In this document: one piece after another, positions 35,248 to 47,843 of the stretch
Layout of the letters: each line of letters opens with the position of its first letter
Position numbering within the stretch: position 1 is the stretch's first letter
Position numbers and translations under genes: made by a program
Notes under the pieces: generated by a model
Database searches by the model: none
Told to the model about the DNA's origin: nothing
The model's input: only the letters and a program-made list of their open reading frames with translations
Assembly (NCBI GenBank): GCA_029747015.1
Contig: JAKOGI010000027.1
Span: forward strand, 514,001-578,000
Length of the DNA stretch: 64,000 bases
Reading direction: 5' to 3'
Source: Carnegiea gigantea
Taxonomy: Eukaryota; Streptophyta; Magnoliopsida; Caryophyllales; Cactaceae

Positions 35248-38200
35248 GGTATCAAATTAATGCCTGGATTTGCCTTGATATCTCTGGGTTAGTCATTTTG
35301 GCGTGAAGGACTTGACAATTGCACTTAGTTGCTACTGACAATGTCACTTCAAATCTTGCCTCTGTTCGGAGCCAAAGGACTTCCACCCATGAGATAAAGC
35401 TCGAACCTTGCAAAATGAGAGGAGGTTTTGAGCATGAGATGTCTGTACATCTGCTGTTACAGAGTTTGTATGTGATCAGGGATTTATTTACTGGCAACCA
35501 ATGAAGGGGTATTTGAGGAACACCCATTGGTGGTTGCTCTGTTGTATGTTTAGCATTCTTGTTGGCTGTCAGCTGCCACGAGTCATGTAATTTACTACCA
35601 AGATGAAGGATCGTGGAAAAGTTTTGGAGGGATACTGTTATCTCGGTTAGCTCGTTAAAGGTAAAATTTATATTATGTAAGAGCCCCAATGTTGCTCTGC
35701 ATGTCTTTAGATTAAACTGGAATTCCAACATCAATAACACATTAACTTCTTGATGGCTTCTTGTGTTAGTTTGATTCTTCATATCCCCAACATGGGACAC
35801 CTGCAATTCCCACTTTTGAACTTACATTGTGCCATTTTTAATAAGAATTCTCGCAATTTCATGCACATTGTGCGGGAGGCTGCAAGCCTGATGTTCTTTG
35901 GTGTTCTTTTTATTCTTAGTTATGTATAATACAGATGTTTTCTGCTACTATTTTTTTGCCTCCATGGCAAAACTCCAGTTTTTGGAAGGGGTTGAAACTC
36001 CAATCCATGTAAACTAGGGGATTAATATTTTCTACTTTTGTAGTGTGACCTCTGTTCTCCGTGGCGCAACATCAAATCTTTTGTAGCTAGTCTTTGTATA
36101 GGCTGTAATTATGGAATGTATTGTTGATGCCTTCCGTGCATGCCCTTATATTCTTTACTTGTTTTAAAGTTTTTTGTTTGCTATCAATTGTCATGTTTAC
36201 CTACCCATAAAAAAAGGAAATGAATACTGCAGTTTTCTTCTTGCACTGAGTGTTGCTTTATAACTTCACGATATTATTAGGATTTAGATATATTTGCCAG
36301 TGCATGGCCATTGCAATTGCTCTGATTTCCCCCCCCCCCGTTTTCCTTTTGTCTGTTTTTGTCTTTCAGTATGATAGCTTGCTTACACTGCTTCTAGAGT
36401 TCGTTTGAGTACCATCTCATGAAGAGGTTTTCTTTACCAGCTATCAGTAAGCACTTGATTTCGCCATAAAAATATGCGACGAGTGCTTAGTTTGTAATTG
36501 AATACAACCCTTCACAGTTTATATGTAATCATAAACTAAAAAATAGTAATATCTTTATCTTTTAAAGCAAATATTAAGTGGTCATATCTGTTATGGAGTT
36601 TCAAACACAATACATTGTTATTTTCGTCATAAAATAAAGATTGTTTTTGGTTTTTCTTTTTTGGGCCGGGGGGGGGGGGAATAGGAGAAGGCTTTTGATG
36701 GAGGATAAATAGATTGAACTTGTGTATTTTTGAGATATGAGGATTTTCGTTCTTCATGATTGGATGCTGTTTCTTTTGCAGATAGCAGCTTTATGGGCTG
36801 TAATTAGTGGGGTGTGCCTTGCATGCCCGCTGCGTTTCTCTCTGGACGGCAATCTGGAGTAATTAACTACTGTTTTAATTAGGTGTTGGTTTGTGCATTA
36901 CCTCAATTTTCTTCAGTTGTTTTTTTCCCCCCTTTTCCCTCTGGGGTAGAGAAGCATGTAGATGGATACACAGCGATTTCGTTTTTTGATTAGAGAAGAG
37001 CTTTTAGAGTGGATACAAAGCCATTTTGCCTCAGGAAAAAGATGTAGGTTTGGAAAGGAAATATGAGTAATAATAGCATATGTATTTCCACTGAAGAACT
37101 TTCTCTGGAAGCTATTTTGTGAAACTTGCATTGATTTCTTGAATACCCTGATCACCATCACCATCGACCTTTTCTGTACTTATCATGGACAAGTTGAGAG
37201 TTTGCTTAATATGGGCCTCTGGACACATAAGGCCAAAAACTTTTTGGCTATCCTGTATTGCTGAATTTTTTGAAAGTTGGTCCACTTCCAAAACAGTGTG
37301 CCTGCATTTTGTTGTAAATCGATTATGAGCCTGCTACATTTCTTCTTGTCACCTTAATTTAGTTAATAACTAAACCTAGTTCCTGAGAATTGTTACTGTC
37401 AAAGGCCTGAGTTTTAACATCTCTTCTCATTTATTTATTTATTAGTATTTTTTTGAATTCAGAGGTGGGAGAGTGTGTGCTGGAATTAGGCATTTGCCAT
37501 TCCTAGCATAAAATAAATAATTTTCCTCTCTCAAGTTTACCGGTTATGGTTCAAGGATTAGATTTTCTGCTCACTCTATTATTATTACAGGTATTTGCTT
37601 TTGTGTTTAAATTGCTATTCAAGTGCCATGCATGTCCTCTGGTCAGCAGGATATTAAGCATTTACACTTCATTGTAAACTTCTATTATATTTGCACTTGA
37701 CACGTTCATCATATATTTTTGCCTCCATATGTACTCTGTTTACAAAAGAGGTCGAATTCGGCCATTCGGTGCTAGTAATTCTGCAGCAAGCATAACTTAA
37801 CCGATATGAGAAATGTGTTGCCCTGTGGTAAATGCGTTCCCTATTGAAGGCCACGGATGGAATTTGCCTTCAGTTTCCCTCTCTCATGCTCAAAATTTTC
37901 CCTCCCCCACCCCCCACCTGCTTTTTTTGGGTTTTGTTTTTTTTTTTTTGGGGGGGGGGGGGAGGGTGAACTAAGTTGATGAGTGGGGAGCTGCAGAAGA
38001 AAGTTTAGGAGTGTTGATGACTTACCTCTGCTGTCCACTTGCGTGATTGAACTTTACTTCCAAATGCTTTTTTGGAGAAGTATGGAGAAAGATAGTTGCT
38101 TGTGAATTTTTTAATGTTGGACGTTGGACAGATCAGTAAATGTTACTTATACCTAAACTAGCATGGTTGCTGTATCAGCCCACTCCACCTGAGGAAGCAT

Positions 38201-39094
38201 GAGGGCTTGACAGGAAGGTTGAACAAAATGCTTATAGCTCAGCACATATTATCTATATCTTGGTAGTCTGGTGTTGCATGTGGAAGGGGAATCAGCAGAT
38301 TTCGAGGGGGCTACTTCTGTTCAGAGTTACAGTTCTCTATTTTAAGGGGTAAAGTCACGTACATTTGGATCTCCTGAAACCCCGGTTTGACAGGATGCTT
38401 TTGTACAGAAGGATACATGTGCTTCATGCCGAGCAAAACTAGGCTTTTCTTGGGTTTGGGTTGACATCATGTATGACGTGTGGATTTGACAGGATCTGGT
38501 ATTTGCTTATAACCCTGCTTTTATACCCAGCAACATGCCCATGTATCCAACTATTGATATTCTTTTGTTATCCATGAAGAAAGGAAAATAAAGAAATTAA
38601 TCTCTAATCAATTTAATTAGTAGATGACAGTGAAAAGCGTATTGCCTCTACCTCATGAAATGAAATCTTGTCAAACAGAGGGTCTAGTTGATGGTTTGGG
38701 TTCAACTTTTCTTTCTACAGATCTTATTGCTACTGTTTAACTGCTGTAGGAACTTGTGCTGTTCTTACTGTAAGGAACCCCTTTGTTTGTTCTTTGTTGC
38801 AGCCCCCCCCCCTTCTCTCTTCACACTACATTGATAGCTTACTGTGTTTAGGAAATATTTAGGTGCTCCCAAATATTCTGTCGTGTTTTAATTGTTTATT
38901 GATTGGCTGGTCCTTCCTAAAAAAGGTAGTCATGTTCTTCTTGACACACTATTTAACTCCTAATGTTGCTTGCACGGTTTCATAAATAGTGTCTGGAAAT
39001 TGTATTCTTAGAGGGTTTATGCGTTTGTTTCTTTTACTGCATTATTCAATCTTATCGAACCAAAGAAGAAAAAGCAGATGTGTCTGGAGCATGA
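35248..39094. other. Long non-coding stretch after ADA1
   Basis: The 3' untranslated part of ADA1 probably occupies the first few hundred bases. After that the sequence is T-rich and intron-like with many acceptor-like pyrimidine tracts and several C or G homopolymers (36331, 36668, 37950, 38804). It may be the promoter and leader introns of the tentative gene at 39095. No frame with recognisable content. Confidence 0.4.
38345..38410. repeat. Possible SINE tail remnant 1
   Basis: GGGGTAAAGTCACGTACATTT, then GGATCTCC, ACCCCGGTTTGACAGGAT. It resembles the plant SINE body in which a GTAAAGTCTGCGTACA-type motif is followed by CCCAGACCCC-G-TTG-GGGAT. Decayed. Confidence 0.3.
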
Positions 39095-42000
39095 ATGGAC
39101 ATCCTGAGGGTGGAAGCAAAATTGCCTAAGCTTGGAGAAAAGGTAAGTAGCTATGGCGGTTGTCAGCTGAAGGTTACATCATGGTCACTTAATTATTGGG
39201 GACATATTATTGGTCTTTAGCTTAGTTTTAGGATTTGGGGGTTAACGTCATGCTGTACAAGAATCCTGCTTTTGTATTCCTTATCCCCAAAAAAAAAAAG
39301 GAAGAAAAAAACCCTGCTTTTGTGTTAGCAGGATCTACATGGGGTTCTTGCTTCATCCTGCACCTTTATTTTAGCTTCCTTTTTTCCCTGGAAATATTCA
39401 AGTTTTGATGGCCTTAGGATCGATACTTTGGGACTCGCGTCCATGTGGAACTATTAAGTTTGACGGCTGGTTTTCCTGTCTTTAATTTGACTTTCCTAAA
39501 AGGAGCTGCTTCGATGAGAAAGAAGACCTATGAAAATTGTCTTCTTATTTGATAAACGAGTGGAATGAGTTGGCATTTTTAACAAAGCCTTCCTTATCCA
39601 TCACTTCCTAGCTTGGCATGCCTGAATTTTTCTGTTTAAGGAGTATTTCTTTGAGTCTTAATTTGCTTATGATAGCATCTGTTAGACAGCTGTAATCCAT
39701 GCTGCCTGTGATTGGATATGCATATGGAAGGTAGGAAATGCATCCTACATGAAAATTGAAACAGTTACTGAATATATAAGATTGATATGCTCTTGCTTCC
39801 ACGATGTCGTTTGACTTGTATGCGTTGTAACAATTCTTAGTAGTGTGTGCTTGTCTCTTATTATTGCTATCTGCTTCCTTCCATAACTTCTTGGCTTTTA
39901 AAAATGTTGTAATTTCTCCAAAAATGGTTCTCTGTAAAATTTTGTTGGGACTTCTGAAGGTAGCTTCTCAGCTTTTGTGGGTTAGGCTGTCTACATTTGG
40001 ATCTACAAAGACCTTGCTTAGGCAGGATCTATATTGGATGGTGTTTTATGATTCATCTGATGCTTGTAAGCTGTTAGTACAGGACAGAGTTGGTCGGCTT
40101 GCCATGATTTTGAAGCATATGCAAGCTTGAAAGTCGCTAAGGAGAAAGATACTTTTGAGGGACCACTCCCAGGTAAGCCCTTTATTTGTTTATTTGGTGA
40201 GCGCCTATTGAGTACTTATTGTTTTTCTTCACATGTATGTATTCTGAGATTTATTTGTGCTAGGAACTTTTCATAGCTGACAAGACTCCTGTCTTTATTT
40301 TCTTGCTTAAGCAATATCCATTCGCCTGCGCTCAGGCTGTTTTGGAATAGGAATATAGGCTGTCGTATAGTCTGGTTAATAATAGTGAAGGTTGTAGTTT
40401 CCCAAGAAGTTCTCTAGGCTATTCTTCCTTTAAGCTGTAATGCGTTACTGGAAGTTGCTGTCATGGTCTACTTGCGCTCTTGTGTATGTGCCCTACACAG
40501 GCTACACTTGCATTGATCTGGCCAAGGTTATTCATTAATTGTCTAGGCTCTCTTACCCCTCATGACGTCTTTGGGCTGGGGATCACTTTTCTTATTTTGG
40601 CGAATGATTGCTTTATGATGTTGTCTGATAGTCTGCTAGAACATCAAATAAGCATTTCGACATATGCTTTCTCCTCTCCAATGAAGATAAGGTTTCAACT
40701 TTTGCTGCTCTTTCATCCTTTTTTTTGGGGGTGGTTTGGGGGGGGGGGGGGATGACCTCTGCCTTTCAGCACGAATCATGATTATTATTTTGTTGCTTTT
40801 CTGTCATGTCATCTTCCTTGTCAGCCCCCCCCCCCCAAAAAGGGAATAAAAATTTTAGATGAAAAGGAAATCCGTTTTGGCATCCTCCTTACTGGAATCC
40901 AGGAAAATTCGATTTGAATAGCCTGGCAACTTCACTGTGAAGTGGGTAATTGTTCTGTTTATCTGGTTGCATGGGGTGGCTTTTGTTTTAGAAGCAAATG
41001 CTTGAGTTTCTCAATATACAAGCATTGTGCCATTCATATATGGGTTTATTACAAATAATCTTTTGCAACTCTAGCCCTTTATTGGTGTTCAATTCCATGT
41101 TTCTCTAGACAATTATAAGCCGCATGATCCTGTTGTGGTGCTGAGTGGTCCTAAGCCTAAAATAGGCAAGTTTATGCGATAAGTGGTGATCTATGCTCCC
41201 GGCATATGTTTATCCAAGAAGCATTCCTGATATTCATGTTCAAGATATGCTACTTTGGATCAGTTGAACTATGAATAATCACGTTGTTTTTGCATGTCAT
41301 TGAAACACTTTGGGGTTCTCTAACAACCGCTTCACTATAGGACAACATAAAAGGCATCTGAGCGATTCTGTAGCTGGTGCTTAGCTGTTTTTTTTTTTTT
41401 TTTTAACATTTTAAATTCGTGTTTATTATTGTATATGCTTCCCTATCTAACTGATGGAATATTGCACAGTTTTGATGGGTTACAGTTTGGCCGAAGATCA
41501 ACTGTTTTTCATTTTGGTTTCCTGAGCTTTTCATATGTATATTATTTTGGTTTTTGAATCAGCTCCTGATAATGGTGGGCAGAAAGGCTCAAACCCCTAC
41601 AATCTGCATTCCTCTTCCTTCTTCTGATGTACTGTGATCCCGATTCCGACGCCTAAGTAGCCCTAACCAAGCAGAGAGCCAAGCCACCTTCCTCAACTGC
41701 CATCCACTACCAGAGAATTCACAATCTCGCAACTATGCTCCAGTCCAGACTACACCCTCATGTTTGTGTTGCCATTTGTGCTTGATGCCATGAATCTTTA
41801 TCGTTTCCCTTTGTTGTCGTATCCTTCAATTTTTCTTCATTTGTAATTGGGCTGGTGTTTTATGTTAGAAACCAAAACAGTGTCAAGTGATAAGTCCTTT
41901 TGGGTTGCTAGTTCCAACTTCCGAAAGCTTGTTTCTTGCATGTTAGTAAAGATTAAAAGAGTGGTCAAAGTAGAACCATAAATTCAATTTTGAACTCATT

Positions 42001-42787
42001 TTCCTGGGTTATGCTTGGGATAATTTCTAGAGGTGAAAACATATTTTTGCTTTTCTTGAATAAGACTGCCGGTTAAGTAAGTTGTTGTGTGTTGCTTGAT
42101 GGGCAATTGTCATTTGTCCATACTATCTGCTCTATGTTGCTCAACGAGCGGTCGACATTTGTCTATATTGCTTGCTCTTGCTAAACCTGCCATATTAATT
42201 TTGTGAAGAGACCATAATGAACCAATAGACTGCTCAATTTAGGTTAGGTTCTGATCTACTGCAAATTTATCAAAGATAGAAATCATTATACTTGTCAGGC
42301 ACATTCAGGTAGTTGCTGACTTGGTTCAAATTTTGGTTGCTTGTTTGGGAGGGGGTGGGGTTATATTTCAAGTCATTTGGATCTGATAATCGGGGTGAGT
42401 CAATGTTTCCAGTCGTAGCTGTCGACTAATAGCGTTCGTTGTGCGCTATGTGTCAGTGGACTTTACCTTGTCGGTGACGATGAAAAGGAACTTCTTTTCC
42501 TTTTGTAGTTGACAGAAGTCACAGGACCCTTGTATCATCTCCCACAACGAGTGTCTGGGATATGGGGTTAGGAGGACGGACGGAGGGGTGGTCGGTTTTA
42601 TACTTTTATGCGTGCTTCAGTTTCAAGTTCTAGATGCTTAGCATGAACATTTAACTGGATTACTTGCTGCAGAAACCTCTGATCATTCCGTTGGAATTGA
42701 TCTGGACGGACTCAAGTCTACCGCTATCAAGATTCAAAGGAAAGAATCAACCATGGTTGGTGGAAAGACAACCCTTGAAGTTGAAAG
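39095..42787 (+). CDS. Tentative gene with short, phase-consistent exons
   Basis: Not recognised. Three exons join in phase across GT-AG introns. Exon 1, 39095-39142, is MDILRVEAKLPKLGEK with donor AAAAG|GTAAGT. Exon 2, 40088-40172, ends KVAKEKDTFEGPLP with donor CCCAG|GTAAGC. Exon 3, 42673-42787, starts ETSDHSVGIDLDGLKSTAIK after the acceptor TTGCTGCAG and ends in donor GAAAG|GTAAAA. Composition is protein-like and none of the three frames has a stop. The end is unsettled: an exon from 42870 gives an early stop, while one from 42947 (after TGTCAG) stays open to 43124 but runs through a poly-C tract. The start of exon 2 is the least certain point. A TGA just before ATG 39095 supports that start. 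It could also be part of a transcript reaching back toward 36 kb. The chain may be a chance assembly. Confidence 0.35.
39978..40045. repeat. Possible SINE tail remnant 2
   Basis: GGGTTAGGCTGTCTACATTTGGATC, ACCTTGCTTAGGCAGGATCT matches remnant 1 at scattered positions. Shorter pieces with CAGGATCT occur near 38495 and 39330. Confidence 0.3.
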
Positions 42788-43124
42788 GTAAAATTTTTTA
42801 CACTCATCATCTTGCCTCAAATACTCGTCCCAAGTGCCCCAAAATTCTGATATGAGTAACTGAATAGCAGGTACTTGGACCCCTGATCTGAAAAACACAG
42901 AACTTTTCTCAGAAATAATTGAATCTAACACCTTGTTCCATGTCAGGTTCTTAACTCTCCAACATGGATATGACAGAGGAACTTCCTCAACTTCCAATCA
43001 AAAGATTCCGGATCCTGACATTCAAGTACCCCCCCCCCCTCGAGGCAATATTTCAGAATGTGCAATGTTCTGGTTCCAAATAGCAGCTGTTTTGAGAATG
43101 GTAATCGTTTTACTACAAGTATGA

Positions 43125-43762
43125 GGTGAAAAGTGGCACCGGCAAGATTCATGTCGTATGGCAAATGATAATTCTCTACATTGTCTTGGCCGGAATCGAC
43201 TCCATTCGGATGTCAAGGTATTTAGTCCCAGATGGGAATGTATGTCTGGTGATTTTGTCCCAAATGGGTCAAAATGAAGTCACTGGCTTGGTTTCGACTT
43301 TTGGATAGACCTGGAAAAATTGTTAGGTCCTTCCTCCAAGTGAAACTAAAACAGGTCAATCTAATCTTGTATCAACAAGAAAGGCACTTGGGCCTGGAAT
43401 TCAAATTATTGTACTGAGAAATGAGTGTAGAATTTTAATTTTTGTTAAAAAAAAAAATGTGCTTTGCTTGGAGAAAAGACGTGTGAGCCAAGGAACTATG
43501 TATGTTGAAGAGACGCACAGAATGTTTGCCTTACGGATACTCTTAGAATCTATTACCCAATCATTTTAGAGCCTCTCCTTTGTTCTAATGTTAAAAAATA
43601 AAATAAAAAAATTGAAGTCAGAACTTGATGCAGCACCCAGCATTTTGTAGCCTCGTAATCAATCTTTGGTGAAATAATTTCCCTTTTCTTGGTCAACCGG
43701 GTCGTTAGGTATGCTTGTGCGGATGAGATATGAGATTATTGTGTTAGCAAAGCAGAACACAG
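43125..43762. other. Spacer before tRNA-Lys
   Basis: No supported feature. The frame at 43126-43308 has no motif. CAGAACACAG just before the tRNA offers the CAA motif usual upstream of plant tRNA genes. Confidence 0.4.
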
Positions 43763-43835
43763 GCCCGTCTAGCTCAGTCGGTAGAGCGCAAGGCTCTTAA
43801 CCTTGTGGTCGTGGGTTCGAGCCCCACGGTGGGCG
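43763..43835 (+). tRNA. tRNA-Lys-CTT: tRNA-Lys (anticodon CTT)
   Basis: A 73-nt cloverleaf. The acceptor stem GCCCGTC pairs with GGTGGGC, with discriminator G. The D arm is GCTC-AGTCGGTA-GAGC. The anticodon arm is CAAGG-CTCTTAA-CCTTG (anticodon CTT at loop positions 3-5). The variable loop is TGGTC, and the T arm is GTGGG-TTCGAGC-CCCAC. No intron, no CCA encoded, all stems paired: a functional nuclear tRNA gene. The A and B box promoters are internal. Confidence 0.97.
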
Positions 43836-43837
43836 CA

Positions 43838-43843
43838 TTTTTT
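43838..43843 (+). terminator. Pol III terminator of tRNA-Lys
   Basis: A T6 run two bases after the tRNA 3' end. Confidence 0.85.
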
Positions 43844-44713
43844 AGGTGTTAAAAAAATTGAATTTTGTGGAACGAAGTCTCAGCCGCTCAGGTTGCTATG
43901 CTCTGTGGTACGATCTCAAGAAATAATTTCCATTCTGCCCTGTGATTACAGTGAGACTGTTGTGATATTAGTGCAAAAAAATTGTCACAATCTGGAAAGA
44001 AAAACAATTTTTTTTTCCTTTTGCGACAATTATAATGTTGGTAATTTTCATTCATATGAATGAAAAATTCACCTCTATTGCATATTGGAAATTAAACATT
44101 TAATGTGAACATGAATTTTATATCAACACCTCTTTTTTAATGGCAACAATGGAAACGAATAATATGAATTTTGTAGTGACAGCAAAAAATAATACAAACT
44201 TTTTTGTTGTCCTCCAAAAGTCCTTCAGAACAACGTGACGGTATGTTCACATTGAACAGGTTAACTATTGCATCGTCAAACTTGCATTTTTCTATAAACT
44301 TGTAAATCCACATTAAAATTTTGTCACAAACACATAGCATAGAAGCAGGAGAAAATGCGAGAAGGGATTACTCATTCCACTACAACAGTGAAATTTACAA
44401 GATGCCAGAATATCTGATACTTTGCTTGACAAGGGTACCAAGTAAACTACAGACCCAAGGACTGACCAACAAGAGTACTTTTCTACACAGAAACAATCAC
44501 AGAAAGAGTCCCTGAAAGAGCAGATATGGGGTGGTATATTCATTTGAAAATAGGGTCCCCCCCCCCCCCCAAAAAGTTCGAACTAAACTATTCCGGTGAC
44601 CAAGCCTCTATGAGGCCCCGGATTATTACATGCATGACACGAGATATTGTATGTACAAAATGAGGGGGGAGGGGGGTTAGAAGGATAGGGAAAACAATGA
44701 AAAGTCGCAAGGT
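43844..44713. other. Spacer and 3' untranslated region of the RING gene
   Basis: AT-rich. A C14 run lies at 44558-44571. The part next to 44713 is the probable 3' untranslated region of the minus-strand RING gene. Confidence 0.4.
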
Positions 44714-47700
44714 TCAGGGCCGCGATGAAGGTGAGGGTGCTGCAGAGACCTTGCAGATAGGGCACCAGTTCTTCAGTCTCAACCATTGATGTACGCACTC
44801 TACATGGTACCTGTGATCACAGCTCAGTCTCGCCACTTGCTCCCCATCTGCATATTCTTCCTGCAGTGACAGCATTCTGATTCAATTAGGCTTAGGGCTG
44901 TTGATAGTAGGATCAGACAGGATTAGCGGAAGCAATTCAGTCAGCTTGAAGACAAATAAGCAGAAATAATGTCACTCAAAACTCAGGCATAATCATGTCA
45001 GAGTGTTGACAAATAGGGCTTGGAGTAATTGGAGCAATGTAAACCAAATGTCAACAGAGAAGGTATGTCAACGTTTAATAGGCAGAGCTTCAAAGCTAAG
45101 ATACCTAAGACACAGATCTTGCTGACCTCAGCCTTACACGGCAGAAGATATGGGGCTCTGTCAAGAATACTGATACTAGTAGCCAATTTGAATGAAAGTC
45201 TGCTCAAACTTGGTATATAATTTCAAAGACAATTGCTTCCCAGAAGGCTGTTAATGCCGTTGTCGGCAAGCGTCTGCAACCAACCAAACTAAACACGCAA
45301 AACTAGGTTGACTCAAGCTAGGTTTGATTCTCAGCACTAAGTGGGGTAGTATGTCAACAGTTAACACCACCACCACACCATACAAAACCTAGTTTATTGC
45401 GCATCAGAGGGTCAGAAAGGGCAAGACACACATGCAGAGAGTCCTTGAGCCAGGCACAATGACGAGCACTGAAAAAACTAACCTGTAACCACATCATTTG
45501 ACTTCAGTTACAAATTTATGATTTTGACACAAGATCACAAGTTCAAGTTTCATTTTCCCCTTCCAATGATTTTCACAATTACAATTCAAAAGATGAATGG
45601 AAAATGCTACTTTAGGCAAACAGTTGGTGGGAACCTGGCATATACTGCATTTGGTGTCATCCACATTCCCCCTGCCATCCCTGGTGCCCTGGTAGATGTG
45701 CTTTTTAAGGCATTCTGTCAGAGCTTCTTCAGGTACTCCTGTGCTTACTGTTCCCATCCTCTCCTCTAAAGCTAACAGCTCCTGTTGACATGCCAGAGAA
45801 ACCTTACAGATTCTTGTCCCACAATTAAGAACAAAGAATGCAAATCAAATTGATATACCACTGACATAAATCCCTTCGAATGATTACATGTCTGTAATAT
45901 GAAGTAGAATTGCATACCTCATATGACATATTATCTATATCGAGCCTCATGTCTCTGTGCCGATCATGTAAGGCAAGCCCTCCTAGGAAAAGATTAGTCT
46001 CCAGAAGAAGCAAATGCTGCAAATCATGTGAAGTCACATAAGTAACAGAATCAGCCAGAGAGAAACCAAAAAAATTCAGAAGAAGCTCGTATAGCTGGTG
46101 AGACACAGATTACCTCATATGTTGGTTCTTCCTCTCGTCCAATCCGTTCCAGAGCTAATAACATCTGCATGGTGTCACAGAAGCTTCATCAAAAAAACAA
46201 ATTAAGACATGGAAAATTAAATAGATCTCACAATGAAGGGTGTGTTCGGTAGGGAGGAAATGGTCAGTTTCCAATTGTCCAACATTTGACAAAACAAGGC
46301 AAGTAAACCATTTTTGCCTTTATAGCTGAAAACTCGCTAAATTTTGAGTTATGTGAAATTTGATTTTTCTTTTCCCCATATAAATAGGGCTTACATTAAG
46401 GAGGTTAGGTTGGTACTGTAGGTTATTATAGAATATCATTTTCTGATGTTCTACCAAATCTTGAAAAGCTTTTACTTTGAATTTATGAATCTCAAAACTT
46501 CCAAAGAAAATTATTCGTCAAGAAAATCTTTTTCCTTGCCACCAAACACTCAACTGCCTCCATTTACCATAACCTGCAGAGTCCAAGTCAGGAAATTGAA
46601 CATGAACCAAACATAGATATAATACCTCAGCAATCCCATCCAAGTTGAACTGTCTCATGGTATCTCGGTTCATGAAGGAGCGTGCAAAGCCGGCTTCATA
46701 GGGACTGCCTGACCTGTTAGGGTGTGGATGCTCAGTGCCACTACCAGATCTACTAAAAGAATTCGCATGGCTAGGAGGCATTTGAGCAATGAAAGGATCA
46801 TCAAAACTGAACCCAATTGCATCCAGAGATGTATCAGATTGAGGTGAAGGTGGAGTTAGCAGAGGAGACTCAATCATCCGCAACCGGTTCCTGTTTTCCT
46901 GATTTGAAAGCCTTGTCCTAGCATTTGATCGCCGAGCTCTAGCAGAAGCAGCATCGTTATCCCCAGCAGCATTCAACTCTCGTGTCCTCCTTGAATCAGA
47001 TATGGATATCCCACGACCAGAATTATCATTCCTCCTATCATCCAGGATAAGTCCACTCATCTTCTTGCCTTTCACGGATGAACTACTCTCAGGCTCACCA
47101 ATTCCTTTCCTACCAATGTCCCTCTTCCTACCCAAACTTGACTCTGTGGAGGAAGAAGAGCCTGAAGGGACAAAATCTGAGACTGAATTACATCTTGGAT
47201 TCCTCAGATTATATCTGCTAGCATCGGAACTGTTTTTTACCGCTTGGTTAGCCTGTTTGAAAGCAAATGAAGAAGAACTTGCTTGACTATATTCGCGACC
47301 CAGTCCAAACTTTTGAACCGTTCCCTTAACAAATCTATTGGCAGGACCTGAGCTTTCTGCCGATGCACCTTCAGCAAGCTCATGATCTTCTGGCTCAGGA
47401 TGAACCCTCAAATGGCCCTTCCCAGATGTCAGGACAGATTCGGAAATTTCCTCAGATTCGTCCTGGAGACTGCTAGTGTCTGAATCAGTGTCAACACGAG
47501 AAGGCAACTTTTTTTTCTGGTCTGAGAAAAATCTCCTTGAATTTATTGCAACAGGGGTTCTAGACGAGCTCCCAATGATATCCTTGCCATGTGCAGATGA
47601 ATGGAAAGCGGATGTTGAGGTTTTTGCTTCACTAGGAGACCCGACCTGGGCACCTTTCATTGGGGTCAACCTGCTGCTGCACCCAACTCGACTGCAAACC

Positions 47701-47819
47701 TGAACATCACGATCTGGGTTGTTTTCACCAGACTGAGCTGAGTCTCTCACAACAAGGCTGGGGCTTTTCCTCGATATGACAAGCCTACCAGCAGTTCTTC
47801 TACTAGAATATTCATCCAT
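44714..47819 (-). CDS. RING-H2 E3 ubiquitin ligase, MBR/JUL1-like, five coding exons
   Basis: A ubiquitin ligase that would pass ubiquitin from an E2 to targets. Minus-strand exons: 47819-46626, 46164-46114, 46016-45918, 45781-45635, 44860-44714. All borders are GT-AG and in phase, giving 545 residues. The N-terminus (MDEYSSRRTAGRLVISRK, VCSRVGCSSRL) and long Ser/Arg-rich disordered middle resemble plant MBR1/MBR2 and JUL1-type ligases. Residues 399-448 are a helical stretch (MLLALERIGREEEPTYE, HLLLLETNLFLGGLALHDRH, MRLDIDNMSYE). The C-terminal RING is split across the last two exons: CSICQ, EEYADGEQVARLSCDHRYH, VECVHQWLRLKNWCPICK; C3H2C3, all eight ligands present. A (CACAAC)n repeat and GA-rich tract lie in the leader near 49.7-49.97 kb. 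A MITE sits in the first coding intron. Which of the sister families it belongs to is not settled. Confidence 0.92.
46238..46552. mobile_element. MITE in the first coding intron of the RING gene
   Basis: The left end is GGGTGTGTTCGGTAGGGAGGAA and the right end, reversed, TGAGTGTTTGGTGGCAAGGAA: an imperfect inverted repeat of about 20 bp. It fills most of intron 46165-46625. No clear target duplication; superfamily open. Confidence 0.5.
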
Positions 47820-47843
47820 GTGAGAAGCCACAAACCGTCCGTT

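Noticed and set aside
42734..43216. Minus-strand frames of 64-87 codons
   Set aside because: They mutually overlap, have no motif and cross a poly-C tract.
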